Source: Buchnera aphidicola (Nurudea yanoniella) | GTDB lineage: Bacteria; Pseudomonadota; Gammaproteobacteria; Enterobacterales; Enterobacteriaceae | Assembly (NCBI GenBank): GCA_039829995.1 | Contig: CP140036.1 | Coordinates: 310,001-374,000, forward strand | Direction: 5' to 3' | DNA length: 64,000 bases | Part shown: in pieces, positions 45,836-54,957 of the stretch | Position numbering within the stretch: the stretch's first letter is position 1 | Layout of the letters: the number at the start of each line of letters is the position of its first letter | Translations under genes and position numbers: made by a program | The notes under the pieces: generated by a model | What the model was told of the DNA's origin: nothing | The model's database searches: none | The model's input: the letters and a program-made list of their open reading frames with translations, nothing else

Positions 45836-46618
45836 ATGATACCATCTTTATGGATTGCAAAAACTGGATTAGATGCTCAACAAATAAATATGAATGTTAT
45901 TTCTAATAATTTAGCTAATGTAAGTACTAATGGATTTAAACGATCTAGAGCAATTTTTGAAGATTTAATTTATCACACTATACGACAACCAGGATCTAAA
46001 TCATCTGGAGATACAACATTACCGTCTGGTTTACAAATGGGGACAGGAGTAAGACCTGTATCTACAGAAAGAATTCATAATCAAGGAAATCTTTCTAAAA
46101 CCGATTCTTCTAAAGATATTGCTATAAATGGAAATGGATTCTTTCAAGTACAACTTCCAGATGGAGATTCAGCTTATACAAGAGATGGATCATTTCAAGT
46201 AGATCAAAATGGCCAATTAGTTACAAATAGTGGATTTCCTATACAACCTACAATTAGTTTTCCATCAAGTAGTATAAATATGCATGTAGGAAGAGATGGA
46301 ACAGTAACCTTTACTGTACAAGGCCAATCTCAACCTGTTCAAGCAGGACAAATACATCTTGTTAATTTTGTTAATAGTTCTGGATTATCAAATTTAGGAG
46401 AAAATTTGTATCAAGAAACTGAAGCTTCTGGAAGTCCTATTGTTACTGCTCCAGGACTAAACGGGACTGGATTACTATATCAAGGATATGTGGAAACTTC
46501 TAATGTTAATATTGCAGAAGAACTTGTTAATATGATTCAAACCCAACGTGCTTATGAAATTAACAGTAAAGTTATTACTACAGCTGATCAAATGCTACAA
46601 AAATTGTCTCAATTATAA
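45836..46618 (+). CDS. flgG: FlgG, flagellar distal rod protein
   Basis: 260 residues, the same as E. coli, and among the best conserved flagellar genes here. MIPSLWIAKTGLDAQQINMNVISNNLANVSTNGFKRSRA opens it; the middle has GNGFFQVQLPDGDSAYTRDGSFQVD; it ends in the helix VNIAEELVNMIQTQRAYEINSKVI. AAAGGA lies about 8 bases before the ATG. The distal rod joins the rod to the hook, whose gene is missing here. Confidence 0.97.
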   Translation: MIPSLWIAKTGLDAQQINMNVISNNLANVSTNGFKRSRAIFEDLIYHTIRQPGSKSSGDTTLPSGLQMGTGVRPVSTERIHNQGNLSKTDSSKDIAINGNGFFQVQLPDGDSAYTRDGSFQVDQNGQLVTNSGFPIQPTISFPSSSINMHVGRDGTVTFTVQGQSQPVQAGQIHLVNFVNSSGLSNLGENLYQETEASGSPIVTAPGLNGTGLLYQGYVETSNVNIAEELVNMIQTQRAYEINSKVITTADQMLQKLSQL

Positions 46619-46693
46619 CATAACTTTATACGTATTTCTAAAACTATAAAAGTTTTATTAAATTAGAATTGTTAAGGATTATATTTTTAAAAT

Positions 46694-47392
46694 ATGACAT
46701 TCACTTTTAGAATTAAATATTATTTGGTTTGTATTTTGTTTGTGACACTTAATGGTTGTGTGTTAAATCCAAGCAAAATATTAAACCAAGATAAGTCGAG
46801 ATTTTCAGATTTATCCATAATATGGCCAGATTTAATTAATAATTCAAATTATAAAGAACAAAATACAAATATTTCTTACTTTGAACCATTATTCGAAAAT
46901 TATAGACCGCATAATGTAGGAGATACTCTAATTGTTGTTTTAAAAGAAAACGTCAGTGCTAGTCAGAATTTATCTAATAATTTAACACATGATGGTAGTA
47001 CTGATTTAGGAATAACGTTTGGTACTAATCATAAAAATAATAATTATGAGAATCAAGCTGGATTAAATGGTTTTTCTAAAAACGATTTTACAGGGAAAGG
47101 TAGCCTATTTGCAAACAATACATTTGTCGGATTAATTACAGTTACCGTTCGTCAAGTATTTCCTAATGGAAATTTAGAAGTTTCAGGAGAAAAAAAAATT
47201 TCCATTAATGACGAAAAGGAAAAAATACGTTTTTCCGGAATAGTGAATCCTCGTAATATTTCTAAAGATAATTCTATAATATCAACTCAAATAGCTAATT
47301 CGCGTATCGAATATATAAGTGATGGATTTATTAATAAAGGTCTTCGTATTGGTTGGTTTCAACGTTTATTTTTAAGTATTTTATCGATTTAA
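46694..47392 (+). CDS. flgH: FlgH, flagellar L-ring lipoprotein
   Basis: Outer-membrane ring lipoprotein of 232 residues, as in E. coli. The signal peptide ends at the lipobox LNGC (cysteine at about residue 22). NVGDTLIVVLKENVSASQ, GKGSLFANNTFVGLITVTVRQVFPNGNLEV and the C-terminal IANSRIEYISDGFINKGLRIGWFQR are typical of the family. The product probably needs LolCDE for sorting. Confidence 0.95.
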   Translation: MTFTFRIKYYLVCILFVTLNGCVLNPSKILNQDKSRFSDLSIIWPDLINNSNYKEQNTNISYFEPLFENYRPHNVGDTLIVVLKENVSASQNLSNNLTHDGSTDLGITFGTNHKNNNYENQAGLNGFSKNDFTGKGSLFANNTFVGLITVTVRQVFPNGNLEVSGEKKISINDEKEKIRFSGIVNPRNISKDNSIISTQIANSRIEYISDGFINKGLRIGWFQRLFLSILSI

Positions 47393-47487
47393 TATAATTA
47401 AATTTAAAAAAATTTATTTCAATATTTCCTTGGTTAATACTTTATATAAAATATTTAATTATTGATATCAATCAATTAAGGAATATT

Positions 47488-48615
47488 ATGTTCAAAAGAA
47501 TATTATTGAAATATGTATTTACACTGGTTTTATTAATAACTACAAATACATATGCTGAAAAAATAAGAGATTTAATTACTATTCAAGGAATTCGCGAAAA
47601 TCAACTTATAGGATATGGTTTAATCGCCGGTTTAAATGGAACTGGAGATGATACTAATCATATCCCATATACTGTTCAAACACTGAAAAATATGTTGGCT
47701 CAATTAGGAATTGATTTTTCTATGGAAAAGAATATGCGATTAAAAAATATTGCTTCAGTAATAGTTACAGCTAAGTATCCAAATTTTATTCATATAGGGC
47801 AAAAAATAGACGTTATAGTTTCCTCCATTGGAAATGCAAAAAGCTTAAAAGGGGGAGTATTATTAATGACTCCTCTCAGAAGTACTGATAATAAAATATA
47901 TGCTATTGCTCAAGGAAATGTTACAGTCGACGAGAAATACTTCCAAAAAAATACCTTTAAAAATTCTTCAATTAATCTATATAATAGTGGAAGAATTGTT
48001 GATGGCGCTATAATAGAAAGAGAAATTTATACTAATTTCGGAAAAAATAAAATTATCGTTTTACAACTCAATAATGAAGATTTTTCTGTAGTTCAAAAAA
48101 TTAGTGATTTAATTAATACTAAATATCCAAATTCTGCAGTTGCACTAAATTCTAAAACTATACAATTACATACTTCCGGAGATAGTACTGTACAAGTTAA
48201 AATGTTGTCAACTATTCAAAATATTAATGTTGATCTACCGATTCAAGATGCAAAAATAATTATTAATACTAAAACTGGCGATATTGTCATGAATAATGAA
48301 ATAGAAATAAATTCATGTGCAATAGCACACGGAGATATATCTATGATTATTAATAATACAAACAATGAACAAAAAAAATTTCATATTCCTTTTTTTAATG
48401 TAGAGACTAATACTTTAGAAATTAAAGACAAAGATAATAAATATAATAATGATTACAAAAATAACAATGAAATTAAATACATTGACAAAGTTGTACATCT
48501 CAATAATATAGTTCGTGCTCTTAATTCACTTGGAATTAAGCCATTTGAATTGATATCAATATTACAAGCTATGCACAATGTAGGATGTCTACGTGCTAAG
48601 TTAGAGGTTATATAA
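47488..48615 (+). CDS. flgI: FlgI, flagellar P-ring protein
   Basis: Periplasmic P-ring subunit, 375 residues (E. coli 365), with an N-terminal signal peptide ending near TYAEK. Well conserved: RDLITIQGIRENQLIGYGLIAGLNGTGD, VTAKYPNFIHIGQKIDVIVSS and GGVLLMTPL. A Lys/Asn/Asp-rich stretch of about 20 residues near 320-340 makes it slightly longer than usual. AAGGAATATT precedes the ATG. The C-terminal LNNIVRALNSLGIKPFELISILQAMHNVGCLRAKLEVI closes it; flgJ starts 2 bases later. Confidence 0.96.
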   Translation: MFKRILLKYVFTLVLLITTNTYAEKIRDLITIQGIRENQLIGYGLIAGLNGTGDDTNHIPYTVQTLKNMLAQLGIDFSMEKNMRLKNIASVIVTAKYPNFIHIGQKIDVIVSSIGNAKSLKGGVLLMTPLRSTDNKIYAIAQGNVTVDEKYFQKNTFKNSSINLYNSGRIVDGAIIEREIYTNFGKNKIIVLQLNNEDFSVVQKISDLINTKYPNSAVALNSKTIQLHTSGDSTVQVKMLSTIQNINVDLPIQDAKIIINTKTGDIVMNNEIEINSCAIAHGDISMIINNTNNEQKKFHIPFFNVETNTLEIKDKDNKYNNDYKNNNEIKYIDKVVHLNNIVRALNSLGIKPFELISILQAMHNVGCLRAKLEVI

Positions 48616-48617
48616 TA

Positions 48618-48938
48618 ATGAATAAAAACTTTGTTTTTCCTATAAATCAAGATTCAAATTTTGAAATTACTTCTAAACTACCAAAATTTTTTGAAAAAAA
48701 ACATGATAGTAATGTTTTAAAAATAGCAAAACAAGTAGAAGAAATATTTTTATACATGATGCTTAAAAGCATGAGAAATAGTTTTCCAAAAGATAATTTT
48801 ATTAGAAAAGATCACGAAAATATATATTCAGATATGTACGATCAATTCATTACTCAAGAAATTAGTAAAAAAGGATTAGGATTAGCAGAAATGATCGAAA
48901 AACAGATAAATCTGTTAAATAAAAATATTGCAATTTAA
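48618..48938 (+). CDS. flgJ: FlgJ, rod-capping domain only
   Basis: 106 residues, matching only the N-terminal rod-cap domain of FlgJ (VEEIFLYMMLKSMRNSFPKD ... YSDMYDQFITQEISKKGLGLAEMIEKQI). The C-terminal glucosaminidase domain of E. coli FlgJ (313 residues in total) is absent and no remnant follows. Its start is 2 bases after the flgI stop. Without the muramidase domain the rod would need another enzyme to pass the peptidoglycan layer. Confidence 0.93.
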   Translation: MNKNFVFPINQDSNFEITSKLPKFFEKKHDSNVLKIAKQVEEIFLYMMLKSMRNSFPKDNFIRKDHENIYSDMYDQFITQEISKKGLGLAEMIEKQINLLNKNIAI

Positions 48939-49464
48939 AAAAACAAATTTGAAAAATTGAAATTTATTTTAAAATATTTGCAATATTTAATTGTTAAATA
49001 TATAAAAATATATAACATATTATTGTAAATTTTTATTTTTATTTTTTTATAATTAAAGTTATTAAATATTATTTTAAACAAAACTTAATAATTAAAAATA
49101 AAAATATCTAATATACATAGAACATTAAATATTTATTATAAAATTTTATAAAAATTTTACTTTTTTAAGTATTCAATCTTCTATAAAATAGAATGTAAAT
49201 TTAAGTTGTTAAAAACTTATTTGCTATATATTTTCACATCAATATAAAACTGTTAATAAATAATATTTATACAGACAAATAATATTAATGTAATAAAAAA
49301 ATGTATTGAAAATATAAACTATAATTAATAAAAAATTTTTTACATTATTTAAAATTTTATACTATTTTAAAAAATTACATCTTAAAGTTTAAATAATATA
49401 AATTTATTTATTAAAAATTTAAACTTCATTGGTAAGTATTAAAAATATAATACGAAATAACAAA
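48939..49464. other. flgJ-rne convergent region; flgK/flgL position empty
   Basis: 526 AT-rich bases between flgJ and the possible rne remnant. E. coli has flgK and flgL here. Neither is recognisable, so hook-filament junction proteins are missing from the locus. No strong terminator hairpin found. Confidence 0.55.
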
Positions 49465-49728
49465 CTATCTTTTAAAAGAAGTATATTCTAAAAAATTTTT
49501 ATCTACTTCAACAAAAATAATATTTGAATATTTAATTAAAATAAAACTTTCAAATAAAAGTTTTTCATAGATTTGAATATCATCCAAAAATTTCAAATTA
49601 TAAAATAAAATAAAAAAATATATGCTCAAGAAGCAGACAAAATAAAAATAAAAATAAAAAATACTTTTAAAAAATTTAAGAAACGTTTTTGAATTTATAT
49701 ATGAAATAACAATTAAAATTAATAATCA
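49465..49728 (-). pseudogene. possible decayed 3' part of rne
   Basis: Directly after the rne stop there is a second TGA, and then the same frame stays open for about 86 codons to a TAG at 49465. The first 50 codons are low-complexity Phe/Tyr/Ile. The last 35 (IYEKLLFESF ... NIIFVEVDKNFLEYTSFKR) show a weak resemblance to the RNase E small domain after its Zn-link (SILRLIEEEALKE ... HAIVPVPIASYLLNEKR in E. coli). This could be an eroded gene end, or chance. Confidence 0.35.
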
Positions 49729-50967
49729 TCATTTATTTTTTTCGTTACATATAGAACAATAATAATAATTAAATTTTTCTAAAGAAGCACTTAAACGTTG
49801 TCTAGACATTTCTAATAAACCAAATTTAGAAATACTCCCAATTTTAATACATGCACGATCTTTACGGAGAATATTACGTAAAAAATGTATGATCAATTTT
49901 CTATTATTAAGTATTTTCATATCAATAAAATCAATTACAATTAATCCTCCTAAGTCGCGCAATCGTAATTGACGAGAAATTTCATAAATAGCTTCTAAAT
50001 TTGTATTAAATGCTGTTTGCTCAATATTTAAGTATTTTTTCGAATGAGCTGAATTTATATCAATAGCAGTTAATGCTTCTACAGTATCAATAGTAATAGA
50101 ACCACCCGAAGGAAGTTTAAGAACGCGTTGAAAAACAGAGTTAATTTGTGATTCTATTTGATAATATTTAAACAATGAGCATTTTTTAGTGTACAATTTT
50201 ATTTTATTTGTGAAATCATTTCGTCTTAATAAATGTATATATTCATATACATACTTGAGAATAATTGGATTATCAATAAGAATTTCATCAATTTCATTAT
50301 AAAGACAATCGCGTAAAACTCGAAAAATTACATTACCTTCCTGATGAATTAAAATTGGCGCTGAACTTACTTTTGCAATTTCTTTTATAGTCTTCCAATT
50401 TTTTAATAAAATATCTAAATCTATTTGTAGTTCAATTGCTGACTGTTTAAAGCCTGAAGTCCTTATAATTAATCCCATGTTACGCGGAATTTTTAATAAT
50501 GAAAAAATTTTTTTTAAATTAACTCTATTTTTACCGTTTATTTTTTTAGATATTCCTTGAATTTTTGGACTTTCAGGCATTAGTACCAAATAACTGCTAA
50601 CTAAACTTATAAAGGTAGTAAACGAAACTCCTTTTTTCCCTCTTTCTTGTTTTCTTATTTGAACAATGCATTCTTGTCCTAATTTTAAAGAATTTTGAGT
50701 ACCATGATAAAATTTATTTACATTATTTTTAAAAAAATATTTTTTAGAAATTTCTTTAAATGGAAGAAATCCATTTTTATTCGATCCGTAATCAACAAAT
50801 ACCGCATTTAAGCTTGATTCAATCCTAATTATTTTACCTTTATAAATGTTAAGCTTTCTTTGTTTACATTCCAAGTATTCTACGTCTAGATCATATAATA
50901 TTTTACCGTCTACAAAAGCAATAAAAAGTTCTTCTTTTTTTTTAGAATTAACTAAAATTCTTTTCAT
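49729..50967 (-). CDS. rne: truncated ribonuclease E (catalytic large domain only)
   Basis: 412 residues covering the RNase H-like, S1, 5'-sensor and DNase I-like parts of the catalytic domain. MKRILVNSKKKEELFIAFVDGKILYDLD, NIYKGKIIRIESSLNAVFVDYG, and the catalytic Asp pair in TAIDINSAH and IVIDFIDM are present. The Zn-link cysteines remain as CSIC, six residues before the stop. The small domain (about 416-529 in E. coli) and the entire degradosome scaffold are missing. It could still dimerise through zinc, but tetramer formation is doubtful. Confidence 0.92.
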   Translation of the reverse strand: MKRILVNSKKKEELFIAFVDGKILYDLDVEYLECKQRKLNIYKGKIIRIESSLNAVFVDYGSNKNGFLPFKEISKKYFFKNNVNKFYHGTQNSLKLGQECIVQIRKQERGKKGVSFTTFISLVSSYLVLMPESPKIQGISKKINGKNRVNLKKIFSLLKIPRNMGLIIRTSGFKQSAIELQIDLDILLKNWKTIKEIAKVSSAPILIHQEGNVIFRVLRDCLYNEIDEILIDNPIILKYVYEYIHLLRRNDFTNKIKLYTKKCSLFKYYQIESQINSVFQRVLKLPSGGSITIDTVEALTAIDINSAHSKKYLNIEQTAFNTNLEAIYEISRQLRLRDLGGLIVIDFIDMKILNNRKLIIHFLRNILRKDRACIKIGSISKFGLLEMSRQRLSASLEKFNYYYCSICNEKNK

Positions 50968-51173
50968 TATAATTTTCTCATTTCAAAATTCATAAACATT
51001 TAAACATGAACAAACTATAAAATTTATAGATTTATATTTTAAAATAATATACTACAATTATATTAATAATATATGTTGTGATTAAAGTTATTGATATAAA
51101 TTATTTTATAAATTTTAACAGCACTTTTCATAATTTAAAATTTTTTATAAAAATATTCGATATAGGAAAACTT

Positions 51174-52118
51174 ATGAATACCAAAAATACTTCTACATTA
51201 TTTATAAATATAAAAAAAGAAAATATACAACAAAGAATAGATAATTTTTTATTAAAAAAATTTAAAAAACTTGCGAAAAATACAATTTATAAAAAATTAA
51301 GAACGGGACAAATAAGAATTAATAAACAGCGTATAAAACCTCAATACAAATTACAATTAGGAGATTATATAGTAATTCCTTCTATTAAAAATTTTTACAA
51401 AAAAATAAAAAAAATTGAATTAAGTCAAAAATTAAAGTCTCTTCTTATTAATAGTATTTTATATGAAGATAGTGATTTATTAATACTAAATAAACCCCCT
51501 GGAATGGCAGTACATAGTGGAAGTGGAATTAACTCTGGTATTATTGAATATTTTAGAATATTACGTGCGAAAGAAATAGAACTGGACTTAGTGCATAGAC
51601 TTGATAAAGGAACATCAGGAGTTTTAATTTTAGCTAAAAAACGTTCAATACTATGCGAACTACATAAACAACTTAGAAAAAAAGAAATCCAAAAAAAATA
51701 TTTAGCTTTAGTACATGGATGTTGGCCAAAAGATGTAAAGCATATTTCTGCTCCTTTATTAAAAACAAGATCTTACAAAAATCATATTGTAACCATTAAT
51801 AATATTCATGGAAAATTTTCAAAAACTTATTTTAAAATCAAAAAAAAATATACTAATAACACTCTAATGTTAATTACCCCGGTAACTGGAAGAACTCATC
51901 AAATTAGAGTACATACTCAATATATAAACCATCCGATTGTATTGGACGAAAAATATGGTAAAATAGAACTAGATCAAAAAGTAAAAAATAATTGTTCTAC
52001 GAAAAGATTATTATTGCATGCTAATTCTATTACTTTTTTTCATCCAAGGAGAAAAAAAAAGTTAAAAGTAACTGCCCCAATAGATAAAGAATTTGAAAGA
52101 ATATTAAATAAACTTTAA
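51174..52118 (+). CDS. rluC: RluC, 23S rRNA pseudouridine synthase
   Basis: Makes pseudouridines 955, 2504 and 2580 in 23S rRNA. The ATG at 51174 (MNTKNTSTLF), with AGGA eight bases upstream, gives 314 residues (E. coli 319); an upstream start 32 codons earlier lacks homology. An N-terminal S4 domain (RIDNFLLKKFKKLAKNTIYKKLRTGQIRINKQRIKPQYKL) precedes the catalytic domain with the active-site Asp in LVHRLDKGTSGVLILAKK and the C-terminal TGRTHQIRVH motif. Divergent from rne, as in E. coli. Confidence 0.96.
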   Translation: MNTKNTSTLFINIKKENIQQRIDNFLLKKFKKLAKNTIYKKLRTGQIRINKQRIKPQYKLQLGDYIVIPSIKNFYKKIKKIELSQKLKSLLINSILYEDSDLLILNKPPGMAVHSGSGINSGIIEYFRILRAKEIELDLVHRLDKGTSGVLILAKKRSILCELHKQLRKKEIQKKYLALVHGCWPKDVKHISAPLLKTRSYKNHIVTINNIHGKFSKTYFKIKKKYTNNTLMLITPVTGRTHQIRVHTQYINHPIVLDEKYGKIELDQKVKNNCSTKRLLLHANSITFFHPRRKKKLKVTAPIDKEFERILNKL

Positions 52119-52327
52119 AATAATCATATATTTATAAAAAAATTTAAAAATGTTTAAATAAATTTTATAAAAACTATTTGTAATTAATAATATTAAATAA
52201 TTATAAGAATTTATCTATTCTTATTAAAGTTTTGAAATACATATTTTAAATATCTCATATTATTAAAAATTTTAGAATTATTAATTAAAACTTAAAATTT
52301 AATATACACAATAAAAAGGAAATATTA

Positions 52328-52492
52328 ATGGCAGTACAAAAAAATAAACCAACTCGTTCTAAAAGAGGAATGCGAAGATCGCATGACCATATAAATATTC
52401 CATTGTTGTCTATAGATAAAACATCTAAAGAGCTTCATATTAGACATCATATTACTAAAAAAAAATATTACAAAGGTAAAAAAGTTATTTAA
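52328..52492 (+). CDS. rpmF: 50S ribosomal protein bL32
   Basis: 54-residue ribosomal protein, starting MAVQKNKPTRSKRGMRRSHD and ending with HHITKKKYYKGKKVI; E. coli L32 has 57. An AAAGGAAATATT ribosome binding site lies before the ATG. In E. coli it heads the rpmF-plsX-fab cluster; here a terminator follows it and plsX and fabH are missing. Confidence 0.97.
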   Translation: MAVQKNKPTRSKRGMRRSHDHINIPLLSIDKTSKELHIRHHITKKKYYKGKKVI

Positions 52493-52861
52493 ATTTTATA
52501 TGTTTAATACATACATTTTATATTTAATATATAAGTGCTATTTAAAATACAATAGCACTTCATATTTTTATGTATTAATATACTATTTAAATAAAACATA
52601 GAAAATAAGTGATTTTTAGTAATTATATGTATTTAAATGAATGTATCGATATAAAAATATATTATATTTAAAAATACTATTAGTAAAAGATCTTAAAAAT
52701 ATTTTTATGAAATTAAAAATTTATCTTTACATGACAACGTAAACACATAATTTATAAAAATAACATAGTATAAATTATTAATTATAATTTTATATTTTTA
52801 AAAAAAATAACAAATCTCTTCAACCATAAAATTTAGATTTTTTATTTTGAAAGGGCTATTA
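52493..52861. other. rpmF-fabD intergenic region; plsX and fabH absent
   Basis: 369 bases. E. coli has plsX and fabH (about 2 kb) here. Apart from the terminator at 52533-52560, nothing recognisable remains. Confidence 0.6.
52533..52560 (+). terminator. rho-independent terminator after rpmF
   Basis: 10-bp perfect inverted repeat (arms 52533-52542 and 52551-52560, AAGTGCTATT type) with an 8-base loop and a T-rich stretch a few bases after. It separates rpmF from fabD. Confidence 0.7.
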
Positions 52862-53773
52862 ATGTATTCATATTCTATTTTATTTCCTGGACAAGAAATA
52901 CCAAACATAAATTTATTATTTTCTTTTATAAAAAAATATCCAATTATAAAAAAAACGTTTGAAGAATCTTCTGATTATATTAAATATAATTTAAAAAAAT
53001 TAATTGAAAATCATCCGCAAGAATTAATAAATAAAAGTAAATATATTCAACTAATTACATTAACAGCATCAATTGCTATATATCGACTTTGGAAAAATAA
53101 GAACGAAGAAATTCCATTAATGTTAGCTGGACATAGCTTAGGAGAATATTCAGCATTAGTGTGTTCTAAATCTTTAAAGTTTAGAGACGCTATAAAGTTA
53201 ATTATTATTCGCAATAAACTTATGAAAGAATGTATGAAAGAAAAAAAAGGAGCTATGCATGCTATATTAGGATTAAAAAAATGCGATATTCAAAATATTT
53301 TAAGAAATGTTAAAAATAAAAAAAAAGTTTCAATAGCTTGTATAAATACTCCGTATCAAATCGTTATTTCGGGTGAAAAATCTATAGTATCCAAAATAAG
53401 TACAATTTGCAAAAAAAATGGTGCTAAAAAAATTTTCCGTCTCTCTATAAATCCTCCATCCCATTGCTTATTAATGAAAAGAGCTGCAAAAAAATTGTTA
53501 AAAGTTTTAAAAGACACAACTTTTAAAAAACCTATATTTCCAGTAGTAAATAATGTTGATGCAAAAATAGAAACTTCTGTATTAGCTATTCAAAAAGCTT
53601 TATCTAGACAGTTATATTGTCCTGTAAGATGGATGGATTCTATTATATATTTATCTAAAAAAAAAACATCTATATTTCTAGAAGCTGGATTAAATAATAC
53701 ACTCACTAAGCTAAATAAATTTCTTGTTGCAATTCCATCAATTTCACTTAATAATGAAAATAAATTTATCTGA
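52862..53773 (+). CDS. fabD: malonyl-CoA:ACP transacylase
   Basis: Transfers malonyl from CoA to ACP for fatty acid synthesis. The ATG at 52862, seven bases after AAAGGG, gives 303 residues (E. coli 309). The catalytic serine is in AGHSLGEYSALV and the histidine in PPSHCLLMKRAAKKLL. QLYCPVRWMDSI is conserved. The N-terminal GQGSQ motif reads GQEIPN, a change beside the oxyanion-hole Gln. First gene of fabD-fabG-acpP-tmk-holB-tatD. Confidence 0.95.
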   Translation: MYSYSILFPGQEIPNINLLFSFIKKYPIIKKTFEESSDYIKYNLKKLIENHPQELINKSKYIQLITLTASIAIYRLWKNKNEEIPLMLAGHSLGEYSALVCSKSLKFRDAIKLIIIRNKLMKECMKEKKGAMHAILGLKKCDIQNILRNVKNKKKVSIACINTPYQIVISGEKSIVSKISTICKKNGAKKIFRLSINPPSHCLLMKRAAKKLLKVLKDTTFKKPIFPVVNNVDAKIETSVLAIQKALSRQLYCPVRWMDSIIYLSKKKTSIFLEAGLNNTLTKLNKFLVAIPSISLNNENKFI

Positions 53774-53805
53774 ACATTTTTAAAATAATTACATAAAAAC
53801 AAATT

Positions 53806-54540
53806 ATGAAATTAAAAAAAAAAATAGCATTAGTGACAGGAGCTAGTCGTGGTATAGGAAAAGGAATTGCCACAAAATTGATGCATCAAGGAATTATTGT
53901 GATTGGAACATCTACATCTAATCATGGAATAAAAATAATTAAAAATTATCTTAAAAAAAATGGAACAGGAATAATTCTTGATGTGAATAATCCTAATTCA
54001 ATTCAAAATACTATAATAGAAATTTATAAAAATTTTGAATATATTGATATATTAATTAACAATATAGGAATTGTAAAAGATAAACTATTAGTTAATATGA
54101 CATATGAAGATTGGAATAATGTTTTACAAGTTAATTTAAGTTCTGTTTTTCATATTTCAAAACCTATTATTAAAAGAATGACAAAAAAGAAAAAAGGGAA
54201 AATTGTTACGATAGGATCTATTATAGGTCATATAGGAAATTATGGACAAACTAATTACTCTGCGTCTAAATCTGGATTAATTGGTTTTAACAAATCTTTA
54301 GCAAAAGAAGTGGCTTCCAAAGGAATTTGTGTAAATATGATAGCACCCGGTTTTATAAAAACTAATATGATACAGAATTTAACTCAGAAAAAAAGAAATA
54401 AATATCTTTTAAATATACCAATGAAAAGATTTGGAACAATTAATGATATATCCGAGACTGTTTTATTTTTAATATCTGATCGCGTGAATTATATTACAGG
54501 TCAAGTCATACACGTAAATGGTGGAATGTACATGCCTTAA
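53806..54540 (+). CDS. fabG: 3-oxoacyl-ACP reductase
   Basis: NADPH-dependent SDR-family reductase of fatty acid synthesis; 244 residues, the same as E. coli. TGASRGIGKGIA binds NADPH, NNIGIVKDKLLVNM is the NAG-like motif (NNIG), the catalytic set is Ser in TIGSIIGHIGN and YSASKSG. VNGGMYMP ends it. It follows fabD by 32 bases. Confidence 0.97.
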   Translation: MKLKKKIALVTGASRGIGKGIATKLMHQGIIVIGTSTSNHGIKIIKNYLKKNGTGIILDVNNPNSIQNTIIEIYKNFEYIDILINNIGIVKDKLLVNMTYEDWNNVLQVNLSSVFHISKPIIKRMTKKKKGKIVTIGSIIGHIGNYGQTNYSASKSGLIGFNKSLAKEVASKGICVNMIAPGFIKTNMIQNLTQKKRNKYLLNIPMKRFGTINDISETVLFLISDRVNYITGQVIHVNGGMYMP

Positions 54541-54637
54541 AATTTTTTAATACCATAAAAATAAAAATACTTATAACTTAATAGTATAATTTTTTTATTT
54601 TTTAAACATTAATTTCAAAGGTCACAGGATTACTTAT

Positions 54638-54874
54638 ATGAACTGTATAGAAAAAAAAATTAAAAAAATAATATCACAGCAATTAGGTGTAATGGAAGAA
54701 GATATTCATAATATGTCTTCTCTTGTTGAAGATCTTGGAGCAGATTCATTAGATCATGTCGAACTAATTATGAGTCTAGAAGATACATTCAATATTGAAA
54801 TACAAGATGAAGAAGCAGAAAATTTTAATACCGTACAATCACTACTTACATTCGTAAAAGATAAAATTAAATAA
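54638..54874 (+). CDS. acpP: acyl carrier protein
   Basis: 78-residue ACP, the same length as E. coli. The 4'-phosphopantetheine serine is Ser37 in LGADSLDHVEL. Acidic helices and DTFNIEIQDEEAENFNTVQ are conserved. fabF, pabC and mltG, which follow acpP in E. coli, are missing, bringing tmk to within 83 bases. Confidence 0.98.
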   Translation: MNCIEKKIKKIISQQLGVMEEDIHNMSSLVEDLGADSLDHVELIMSLEDTFNIEIQDEEAENFNTVQSLLTFVKDKIK

Positions 54875-54957
54875 AAAATTCCAATTTATTTTTTAATAGA
54901 CATTTTAATCCTTTCAAAAAACTATTAAATATACATTACTAAATTGGGAAATTTAAA

